Below are positions 1-6,586 of a stretch of 64,000 bases of DNA, piece after piece; position 1 is the first letter of the stretch; each line of letters starts with the position of its first letter. The stretch is taken from positions 1,156,338 through 1,220,337 of the forward strand of contig NZ_EQ973490.1 in the NCBI RefSeq assembly GCF_000158035.1. The letters are read 5' to 3'. Made by a program: the position numbers and the translations under genes. The stretch comes from Bacteroides cellulosilyticus DSM 14838. Lineage in GTDB: Bacteria > Bacteroidota > Bacteroidia > Bacteroidales > Bacteroidaceae. The notes beneath the pieces are model-generated. The model worked only from the letters and a program-made list of their open reading frames with translations, was not told the origin of the DNA and made no database searches.

Positions 1-200
1 ACCTAAATAAATCAATTCCGCCAACAGGTTACAAATAAGGTATCTCCATAGTCTATATCTATAGAGTATCAATTGGTGAAATCAAGATAGAACCTGCATA
101 TGAGAATACTATAAATAAGAAGAGTGATAAGCCGCTGTAAATAAGACCAGTGCCTACTTCTTCAATAAGACATTATTAATCAGATATTGTTCTATTATGG
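1..200. other. Window edge, nothing recognised
   Basis: AT-rich sequence before the repeat array. A 34-codon open stretch ends with TAA at 138-140 but has no recognisable protein signature and no start in the window. It could be the tail of an upstream gene or chance. No promoter or RNA gene is visible. Confidence 0.4.
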
Positions 201-376
201 AGAAACGTAAGCTCCACTTTATCGGAACATTTGTCTCCTTATTGTGAAACAAGAGTTTCTTCTCTGAGAAACCTTTGTTTCTTACCTAAGAAACTTTTAT
301 TTCTTAACCAAGAAACTTTTGTTCCACAGGCAAGGCACTTTCGTTCCAAGAGGAAGAAACAAAATGGAACAAGTAG
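201..376. repeat. 22-bp tandem array, eight units
   Basis: Eight consecutive 22-bp units start at 201, 223, 245, 267, 289, 311, 333 and 355 with no spacers. The shared core is (A)GAAAC, four bases, then GTTTC or GTTCC, so most units contain a short dyad. The unit tails differ. The array lies 130 bp upstream of the promoter of the DUF3836 gene. It has the same period as five other arrays in this window, but a different unit sequence. Confidence 0.85.
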
Positions 377-503
377 AGGCGTGACAAAGCACCGCTGTCT
401 CCCTCCTCAACCACAAGGAAAGGCATAATCTTACGACTATACTTCCCGCTTGAAAACAGGCTTATTTGCAGAATTCCACCATCGGATTAAGAAACTCTTT
501 TTA

Positions 504-560
504 TTAACCTAACGATAACATTACGATAACATTCATCCTCATGCCCCTGCCCTATCTTTG
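504..560 (+). promoter_or_regulatory. Operator-promoter with three 11-bp-spaced sites
   Basis: TTAACC at 504-509, ATAACA at 515-520 and ATAACA at 526-531 lie exactly 11 bp apart. The -7 element TATCTTTG follows at 553-560, 27 bp after the start of the last site. There is no good -33 TTTG, and the third site sits where -33 should be, so an activator probably replaces it. The same layout recurs at 5786-5842 and 10238-10294. Direct repeats with 11-bp spacing are typical of OmpR/PhoB-family response regulators; that family assignment is inference. Confidence 0.75.
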
Positions 561-606
561 CAACATCAAAAGTAACGAAATGTATAACTTAAAAAATAAA
601 ATCATT

Positions 607-1092
607 ATGAAAGCTCTAGTATTATCAGTAGTATTCGCATTGACATCAGTAGTAAACGCAGTAAGTGGTAACAACGTAAAAGACTTCGCTTACAACAGTG
701 AAAAACAGGAAAACGGTGTAGAAACCCAGACAGTCTATAAAGTAAAAGAAGGCAAGTACCTGGAACGCCACCTGCAATACAACTACACACATGATGAAAA
801 AGGACGTGTATCCGCCAAGGAAATCCTGAAATGGAACCAGGACAACAGCCGATTTGAAAAACTGTATTGCCTCAACTTCAGCTACACCGACAACGAAGTA
901 AACGTGGAATATGTAGCATGGAACAGCAAAGCCGGTGACTACACAAATGTGAAAGCCAAAGCCGTTTACCAGATGAACGAGAACGGCATGAACTACATGG
1001 CTTACAACTGGAATGAGAAAGATAACTCCTGGAATCTGGTAACAGAGCACAATGCAACAAATTGGAACAGCGCTTTGCTGGCAAACAGATAA
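607..1092 (+). CDS. Small secreted protein, DUF3836-type (copy 1)
   Basis: The 161-aa protein has an N-terminal signal peptide of about 18 residues (MKALVLSVVFALTSVVNA) followed by a Tyr/Asn/Trp-rich domain with beta-strand-like alternation. A second copy of identical length is encoded at 10342-10827, and the two align along their whole length without gaps. I assign DUF3836, a Bacteroides family of unknown function, from memory of its appearance. An in-frame ATG at 541 lies upstream of the -7 box, so it cannot be the start; the ATG at 607 matches the paralogue. The gene is driven by the operator-promoter at 504-560 and ends at a bidirectional hairpin shared with the convergent protease gene. 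It probably acts in the periplasm or outside the cell, function unknown. Confidence 0.75.
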   Translation: MKALVLSVVFALTSVVNAVSGNNVKDFAYNSEKQENGVETQTVYKVKEGKYLERHLQYNYTHDEKGRVSAKEILKWNQDNSRFEKLYCLNFSYTDNEVNVEYVAWNSKAGDYTNVKAKAVYQMNENGMNYMAYNWNEKDNSWNLVTEHNATNWNSALLANR

Positions 1093-1131
1093 TTACTCTA
1101 ACAAGAATTCTCTCTTACAGTTTCCAATGAA

Positions 1132-1173
1132 AAACGCGGCTGCCGAAAGATAATCTTTCAGACAGCCGCGTTT
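1132..1173. terminator. Bidirectional hairpin terminator
   Basis: AAACGCGGCTG at 1132-1142 pairs with CAGCCGCGTTT at 1163-1173, and an inner GAAAGAT/ATCTTTC pairing extends the stem. It sits between the convergent DUF3836 gene and the protease gene. The flanking A and T runs suit termination in both directions. Confidence 0.8.
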
Positions 1174-1190
1174 GCAATTATCACTTAAAG

Positions 1191-2273
1191 TCAGTCTTCG
1201 TGTTTAGAATATTCAGAGAATTCGCAACCAAACTCTTCTACCATCATATTGTCCATCTCATCGGCCTTTAATGCCAGATTCACCAGATTAGTAAGGATCT
1301 CATCTTCCGATGCATCCGTAATGTCAGACAGATGTACACGATATACTATGTAAATCTGGCGTCCTTCAATACCCAGTTTGTAAGGACTAAAATCTTCACT
1401 CAGGATATAGTCGAGTACCCTTTCCACCTCTTTCTTTGGCAACAGATTGATAGGAGAAACAGCAAACAGATACGTATTTTCATAAACAAAGATACGCACT
1501 TCGGAACTGCCTTTATGGAATGTCCAGGAGTCATAACCGTCACGAGCAAGAATCGGATTAACTCCCATCTCACGGATGGCACGTTCGCAGAAAGTACTCA
1601 ATGAAGACGGTTCGCGCTCTTCAAAGATACCTTCGGGCAGCTCTTCGCCACATGAAGGGCAGAATTCTTCCTCTTCCGATATCAGTTCGTCACAACTGTC
1701 GCACTGCACCTGAAAAGCTGTACGGTCCGCAGCCTCCACAAATTCAAGCAGCTTCCGTAATGCTTCCACACGGATACCGAAACCCATATTGTCGGCATTA
1801 CTCAGCTTACTCACCGTTACTCCTACCACTTCGTTCTTTTCATTGAAGATAGGACCGCCGGAATTGCCGGGATTCACCGCCGCATCAGTCTGTATATAAT
1901 ACTTTCCATCCACCAGTTGTTTGGGCGAAGACACAGAGCCTTCGGTCACCGTAAAAGGCATACCGTAAGGATAACCGGCCACACAAACCTTTCCACCGAT
2001 GGACAAGGAATTATCTCCTGCCAGATTCAGGGAAGGCAGGGCCGAGAAATCACCGTCTACGGACAACAGGGCTATGTCCAATGAAGGATTCACCAATACC
2101 ACCTTAGCCAAATAAGGATTCCGGTCATTATCATGTACCGCCACTGCATGAAAGCCTTTCACCACATGGTAGTTTGTCACAAAAAGATCATAGTCTTTCA
2201 GATAGAAACAGCTGCCTGATCCACCTGCATGGGTTACTTTAAAAACCAACTGATATATATTGTTCTGTTCCAT
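1191..2273 (-). CDS. Cytoplasmic trypsin-like protease with zinc ribbon
   Basis: The 360-aa protein begins with a trypsin-fold domain (about 10-180) holding a complete triad: His36 in TNYHVV, Asp66 in PSLDIALL and Ser138 in PGNSGGP. This is the DegP/HtrA-type layout, but no PDZ domain follows. A zinc-ribbon motif comes next (Cys191-x2-Cys194 and Cys205-x2-Cys208). The last 140 residues resemble the small alpha/beta fold of YbjN-like or secretion-chaperone-like proteins; this part is uncertain. There is no signal peptide, so it should act in the cytoplasm or at the inner face of the membrane. It is the last gene of a four-gene operon (lemA, DUF3137, hypothetical, protease), 21 bp after the preceding gene. 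Substrate unknown. Confidence 0.8.
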   Translation of the reverse strand: MEQNNIYQLVFKVTHAGGSGSCFYLKDYDLFVTNYHVVKGFHAVAVHDNDRNPYLAKVVLVNPSLDIALLSVDGDFSALPSLNLAGDNSLSIGGKVCVAGYPYGMPFTVTEGSVSSPKQLVDGKYYIQTDAAVNPGNSGGPIFNEKNEVVGVTVSKLSNADNMGFGIRVEALRKLLEFVEAADRTAFQVQCDSCDELISEEEEFCPSCGEELPEGIFEEREPSSLSTFCERAIREMGVNPILARDGYDSWTFHKGSSEVRIFVYENTYLFAVSPINLLPKKEVERVLDYILSEDFSPYKLGIEGRQIYIVYRVHLSDITDASEDEILTNLVNLALKADEMDNMMVEEFGCEFSEYSKHED

Positions 2274-2294
2274 TGATTCATTGTTTTTAATCTG

Positions 2295-3608
2295 TTATTG
2301 TTGTCCGCCAAGTGCTTGTTGCATCATCTTCTGTTGAAGTTCCTGCGCCAAACGCATATATTCGGCCATATCTCCCTTCATCATGGCAGACTGCATATCA
2401 GCCTGTGCCTTCATGATTTCCTCTTGCAGAGATGCTGCCATGCCCTGTATTTGTTCGATGGCTTCTGCCGATATCTCTTCCAGGTCATCCTCATCCGGTT
2501 CCAGATCACCTTCCATTATTTTATCCATTGCGTTATAAAGGATTTCAGATGCATCCTCCATCGGCTTACCGCTTGCTTTCTTAAGCGCATGCGAAAGAAT
2601 TACGTTAATGTCATCCTGCACATCATTATAGAAGTAAGCCTCATAGAAGATATAGAGTAGACGTACCACACTCCGCTCATAGTTTTCCGTCTGAATGGCC
2701 TCAGTAGCTTCTTTATAGACACTCATAAAATTCTCCTGCATATTCTTCAGAGACGAACGTCGCTTGGTAGATACCAATGTATCTACGAAATAAAGATCAG
2801 CCGCCAGTTCCTCTTTAGTCATGGCAAGCAATTTTTCAAGGAAGGCCTTACCTTTCGCCACCACCTCGGCAGTAGGCAATTCGGCATCCATATCATCCAC
2901 CGCTTTATCGAGATCATTCAATAGCTGGCCTTGCGGACGGGCAAAGTAGGAAATCTGATAGAAAGTCGTATCGAGTACATTCCAGGAGTAGCCATATTTC
3001 CGGTCGGCATCATACTCTTTCACGGCTTCCAGTGTTTCGCGTCCCAAGATTTGCAGACCTTCATAAATGCGGTCTATCTCTTCCTGCGGATAAGAGGTGA
3101 CCTGCGGCTCATAGCACCGCGTAGCACCGAACTTCGTACAAAACTCGTCATCATATTTATCACCGATGTGGCAGATATTCTGTAACACGAAGTACATCTT
3201 ATGGGGATGGCTCTGCGAGAGAGAACACGTGTACTCCATTCTCAACTTATCGTTGTCCTTCACAAAGCGAGGCAACAGCAGTTTGTTCAGATTCAGGTCT
3301 GCAATCTGTCGAAGCATGGCTACACGCCCTTTCTCGGGCAAGTTCAGGAAGTCGGCACTGATACGGTAAAATCCGTCTTTTACAGAGATATGCACCAGGA
3401 TAGAACCGTGTGGAATATGAAATTCAGTACCATCCGTATTGCCATACTTCGTCCGGAAGTCCGCATTCAGGTAATCCAGCAAACTGTGGAAAGCTTGCAG
3501 ATACTCGCCTTGGTTATACAAGTCCACGCTCTTTTCGTAAGCCTCCGTATGAATGGAACTTTGCGTGGAGTCCACTACGGGAGGAATAAATGTAAGTGTT
3601 TGTTTCAT
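2295..3608 (-). CDS. Hypothetical protein, TPR/YbjN-like
   Basis: The 437-aa protein has no signal peptide and no membrane segment. Residues about 25-50 look like one TPR-type helical hairpin. A central alpha/beta region around 65-120 resembles the YbjN-like fold also suspected at the C-terminus of the neighbouring protease. The last 90 residues are an acidic, Met- and Gln-rich coiled-coil segment ending in LGGQQ. No catalytic motif is recognised. Position between the DUF3137 membrane protein (14 bp upstream) and the protease (21 bp downstream) suggests it is a cytoplasmic partner of a LemA-associated membrane system. Function is not assigned. Confidence 0.6.
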   Translation of the reverse strand: MKQTLTFIPPVVDSTQSSIHTEAYEKSVDLYNQGEYLQAFHSLLDYLNADFRTKYGNTDGTEFHIPHGSILVHISVKDGFYRISADFLNLPEKGRVAMLRQIADLNLNKLLLPRFVKDNDKLRMEYTCSLSQSHPHKMYFVLQNICHIGDKYDDEFCTKFGATRCYEPQVTSYPQEEIDRIYEGLQILGRETLEAVKEYDADRKYGYSWNVLDTTFYQISYFARPQGQLLNDLDKAVDDMDAELPTAEVVAKGKAFLEKLLAMTKEELAADLYFVDTLVSTKRRSSLKNMQENFMSVYKEATEAIQTENYERSVVRLLYIFYEAYFYNDVQDDINVILSHALKKASGKPMEDASEILYNAMDKIMEGDLEPDEDDLEEISAEAIEQIQGMAASLQEEIMKAQADMQSAMMKGDMAEYMRLAQELQQKMMQQALGGQQ

Positions 3609-3622
3609 GTTATAATATGGTT

Positions 3623-4645
3623 TTAAAGGATATCTGTCACCTGACAGGCAAGGTTTATGTCATTGTATATCTCTTCAAGCAGATGTTCATTGTCCAGTGC
3701 CTGTTTGCGAAGACAGAGGAAGCCGTCGGGCATCACTCCCGCATAGTAAAAAGTATCTTTGCTGAAAGAGAGCATCATATCGTGTCCGAATGTTTCGCGC
3801 AGACGGGTAATCTGACGCATGATTGCCGGTGTAAGTATCATACGGGCAGTTATTTCGTCATCGGCATAAACCACGAAGTACTTCTCGAAATCCGGGTCTT
3901 CCAGATGAACGAAACGGGCATTATAGCGTTTCTTCAAGCCCTGGATATTCTTTGCCAGATAGCCGACCTTTTGTTCCAGATGGTCGGGCAGGATAATCGT
4001 GCTACCTTTAAAACTACGTTCCAGACGACACCAGCCAAACATGCCGCGGAAGTTATGCGCACTGCTTTCATACCTGGAGGCAAACAGCGGACGGAGCACA
4101 TAGCGGTAAAGCATCACGATATAGCCCGCTACAGAGTTGAGCTCCAACTTATTCATCAGCCCATAGGAAACCCCTATATCGGCTATATAAAGGGTACGAT
4201 CCCCTCGCGGCACTTCCAGATAAGCATAGGTGGTAGCCGCCAATGCCGGATCGGAAAAAGAAGAATTAAAGAGCTTGCTACCGGATAATATACGTTGGTC
4301 CAGTTGCGAAGAGAAGGAGAAAAGAACGGATGGAAACATAGCAGACATAATGCTGCGCATGATATCATTTTCCTGCCCTTGGAATTTCATAAGAGAGCGG
4401 CTGAATGCAAAGTTCAGCACAATAAATCCCATAAAAACCGGGAAAATGTATTGCGTAACCACACTGTAGTTCTCTAATCCGATGTATCCAACAAGATAGC
4501 CCCCAAACAGGACGAACATCATCCAGCAAAAGACAAAGAGATAGACTATGATGCTCAGAATACGAACGATCTTCTGCCAGAAATATACGCGGGAAAGTTC
4601 AATACGAAGCCTTTCGGAAAGGCTTCTGAAGTCAATTGATTCCAT
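3623..4645 (-). CDS. DUF3137 membrane protein
   Basis: The 340-aa protein has two hydrophobic segments (about 25-50 and 65-82) and a cytoplasmic domain. The C-terminal block containing EKYFVVYADD and TPAIMRQI is characteristic of DUF3137, a family often encoded next to LemA. Only 7 bp separate it from lemA and 14 bp from the next gene, so the four genes should be cotranscribed. Function unknown; the context suggests an inner-membrane complex with LemA. Confidence in the family is good, in any function low. Confidence 0.8.
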   Translation of the reverse strand: MESIDFRSLSERLRIELSRVYFWQKIVRILSIIVYLFVFCWMMFVLFGGYLVGYIGLENYSVVTQYIFPVFMGFIVLNFAFSRSLMKFQGQENDIMRSIMSAMFPSVLFSFSSQLDQRILSGSKLFNSSFSDPALAATTYAYLEVPRGDRTLYIADIGVSYGLMNKLELNSVAGYIVMLYRYVLRPLFASRYESSAHNFRGMFGWCRLERSFKGSTIILPDHLEQKVGYLAKNIQGLKKRYNARFVHLEDPDFEKYFVVYADDEITARMILTPAIMRQITRLRETFGHDMMLSFSKDTFYYAGVMPDGFLCLRKQALDNEHLLEEIYNDINLACQVTDIL

Positions 4646-4652
4646 ATTACAT

Positions 4653-5225
4653 CTACTTTAAAAGTGCACTGACATCCACATTGCGCTGTTCCTGTTCGGG
4701 AATATCAATCAGTTCTTCCTGATGATGATTCTGCCGGCCGGCCACGATGGAAGAGGGAAACATCTCAATGGAGTTATTATAGTCGGTGACCGCAGCATTA
4801 TAGGTGCGGCGTATAGCTTGCAGTTGCAATTCCATATCTTCAATGCTCCTTTGCAGTCGGGTGAACTGTTCGCTTGCTTTCAGTTCCGGGTAATCTTCTA
4901 CGGATAATTGAAGTTTGGAGATTAAAGAAGAAAGCTCATTACCGGTTTTTATCTGTTCACTCTCTTGTGAAGGCTGAAAAGTTCGTGAACGAAGTTCTGC
5001 AATACGGGTTAGCGTCTCATTCTCATGTCCCATATAGGACTTTACGGCAGCTACCAAATTCGGTATCATATCGTTCCGCTGCTTCAATGCTACGCAAATG
5101 CCGCTACGGCATTGCTTTACCCGATTCCGCTTTGCAATCAGATTATTGGCAGTCCAGATATACCAAAGTACCAATAAGATGATAAGGGCTATTCCGATAT
5201 AAAGAAGTATTCCCTGGTTTTCCAT
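4653..5225 (-). CDS. lemA: LemA family protein
   Basis: The 190-aa protein has one N-terminal membrane segment (about 7-26) followed by a long helical domain. The motif with NRVKQC and then RNDMIPNLV is diagnostic of LemA, a widespread family of unknown biochemical role whose soluble part forms a helical bundle facing the periplasm. Length is normal for the family. It is first in the four-gene minus-strand operon and has a -7 box about 60 bp upstream. Pairing with DUF3137 is a common arrangement. Confidence 0.9.
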   Translation of the reverse strand: MENQGILLYIGIALIILLVLWYIWTANNLIAKRNRVKQCRSGICVALKQRNDMIPNLVAAVKSYMGHENETLTRIAELRSRTFQPSQESEQIKTGNELSSLISKLQLSVEDYPELKASEQFTRLQRSIEDMELQLQAIRRTYNAAVTDYNNSIEMFPSSIVAGRQNHHQEELIDIPEQEQRNVDVSALLK

Positions 5226-5285
5226 AATTTTACTTTCTGATATAGATTAATAATAGTTGTATCGTATCTACTTACGAGAACGGAA

Positions 5286-5293
5286 CAAAAATA
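5286..5293 (-). promoter_or_regulatory. -7 element for the lemA operon
   Basis: On the minus strand this reads TATTTTTG, matching TAnnTTTG. It lies 60 bp upstream of the lemA start. No convincing -33 TTTG is found at the usual 19-21 bp. Confidence 0.45.
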
Positions 5294-5514
5294 AGAAGAT
5301 AGACATAAAACAGGAAAGAAACAGGGGGGACAAATAAAGAGTCTCATTTTTATTATAAACCTATGTTTTTCAACTGATTATTATCATTAAGCAGAGAAGA
5401 AGCAAGGGGATATTTTCAATTATAATGGGAATAGTCCAATAGAATAACAAACAAAACTAAGGATAATGAGCTAATTTATGCTGAAATAGTAATGAATCAA
5501 ATGACGAGCAATAC
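5294..5514. other. AT-rich intergenic stretch, no gene seen
   Basis: No open reading frame with coding character, hairpin or promoter box was found here beyond the lemA promoter. The inverted-repeat element begins at its right end. Confidence 0.5.
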
Positions 5515-5674
5515 TATCTCAATTCTCCTCCTCCCCGGAGGAGGAGTACCCGAAGGGGGAGGTGGTAGGTAAGAAAAGAAGTCCTTAGGTATATGATTCA
5601 TAGGCATTTCTTGCTTTACCTACCACCCCGCCCTCTGGGCACCCCTCCTCCGATGGATGAGGGGAATTGAGATA
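5515..5674. repeat. 160-bp imperfect inverted-repeat element
   Basis: The ends TATCTCAATTC (5515-5525) and GAATTGAGATA (5664-5674) are exact reverse complements. Further in, the left arm runs through C/T-rich and then G-rich blocks to GGTGGTAGGTAA, matched by TTACCTACCACC on the right. The arms are about 60 bp with a loop of about 40 bp. No reading frame is present. It looks like a dispersed palindromic element, transcribable as a long hairpin; I believe similar sequences are common in Bacteroides intergenic DNA. Confidence 0.75.
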
Positions 5675-5785
5675 CTCGATTTATATTGGAATACCCATTT
5701 ACCTCATAATCATACAGAAAGGATTTGCCAGCAAGTTTTATTAGCTCTTTATACCTTACTAAACTTGCATATCAACTTATGATCG

Positions 5786-5842
5786 TTAACCTAAAGATAA
5801 CATTGCGATAACATTCCTTCTCTCCCTGCCGCCTTACCTTTG
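5786..5842 (+). promoter_or_regulatory. Operator-promoter with three 11-bp-spaced sites
   Basis: TTAACC at 5786, ATAACA at 5797 and ATAACA at 5808 are followed by TACCTTTG at 5835-5842, again 27 bp from the third site. It matches the elements at 504 and 10238 in site sequence, 11-bp period, distance to -7 and the following CAACATC. It drives the small peptide gene and the DUF3267-like gene. Confidence 0.75.
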
Positions 5843-5888
5843 CAACATCGAAATAACCCCAATGTATCACTTAAATAATAAACAAGTC

Positions 5889-6026
5889 ATGAAGAAATTT
5901 CAGAAAATAGGAATCGAATTAGCAAAAGGTATTGCAATCGTTTTGGCAGCTTACGTATTAATGGCCACAGTCAATCCTGCGTACACAGGACTCAAACACG
6001 CCATTGCAAATATATTCTTCAATTAA
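5889..6026 (+). CDS. 45-aa single-span membrane peptide
   Basis: The frame from ATG 5889 to TAA 6026 encodes 45 residues: a basic, amphipathic start (MKKFQKIGIELAKG), one hydrophobic segment (about 15-27) and a short tail ending in IFFN. It lies directly behind a full operator-promoter, and its start occupies the same position in the leader as the starts of the two DUF3836 genes. This supports it being a real gene despite its size. A gene follows 12 bp downstream. No family is recognised. It could be a membrane-bound regulator, a toxin-like peptide or a subunit of the DUF3267-like protein; none of these is shown. Confidence 0.6.
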   Translation: MKKFQKIGIELAKGIAIVLAAYVLMATVNPAYTGLKHAIANIFFN

Positions 6027-6038
6027 TAGAAAGAACGA

Positions 6039-6584
6039 ATGATGAAAGCGGATATCTCAATTGTACAAAGCAAGAAAGGAACCGAAATCATGGTTTCGGG
6101 AAATAAGATCAATAAGTATGGAATACTGGCTGCAATCCTTTTTACAGTACCCATACTGCTCTTATTCCGATGGATACATGGAGAAGATATGGCCCATGTA
6201 TCATTGCTGATATTCTGGTCGTGCGCCCTGGCAGGCTTTGGAGTAAATCTATTGCTTCATGCACTATTCTTCGGAATCTTTTCGCCCAAAGGTTTCCGGT
6301 CCATCTCTTTCGTAAAGCATAAGGGAGGCATACGTTTCTGTCACTGCAACGAACCCATCAGAATGTGGCAATATCGCACAACCTGCTTCTTACCTATTCT
6401 GTTGTTAGGCATACTTCCGCTTTTGTATGGCATGGCAACAGGGAATTATTATTTCACATTATTCGGAACATTCTTACTTATCGGTAGCATGGACGACATC
6501 TGCATCCTTTGGAAACTGCGTTCATTCAGCAAAGATGCATTTATCAACGACTGTTCACAGGAGTTACGATTCCATATATGGTAA
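6039..6584 (+). CDS. DUF3267-like membrane protein, HExxH lost
   Basis: The 181-aa protein has four predicted membrane segments (about 28-44, 54-80, 115-132, 138-152) and a C-terminal part with DD followed by SKDAFINDCS. This order resembles DUF3267, a family of putative membrane zincins. Where that family has HExxH, this protein has Asn70-LLL-His74, so the first His and the Glu are missing and it is probably not a metalloprotease. The assignment is from pattern memory and is moderate. It follows the 45-aa peptide gene by 12 bp and ends 2 bp from the end of the convergent histidine kinase gene, with no terminator between. Confidence 0.5.
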   Translation: MMKADISIVQSKKGTEIMVSGNKINKYGILAAILFTVPILLLFRWIHGEDMAHVSLLIFWSCALAGFGVNLLLHALFFGIFSPKGFRSISFVKHKGGIRFCHCNEPIRMWQYRTTCFLPILLLGILPLLYGMATGNYYFTLFGTFLLIGSMDDICILWKLRSFSKDAFINDCSQELRFHIW

Positions 6585-6586
6585 AA

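Noticed and set aside
201-376. CRISPR array
   Set aside because: Repeats are contiguous 22-bp units without spacers, imperfect, and no cas genes are present.
231-428. 65-codon frame over the repeat array
   Set aside because: It is made by the 22-bp repeats (22 is not a multiple of 3, yet no protein family or start context is visible) and has no coding character.
541-606. Upstream start for the first DUF3836 gene
   Set aside because: The ATG at 541 lies before the -7 box at 553-560, and the paralogue begins at the position equal to 607.
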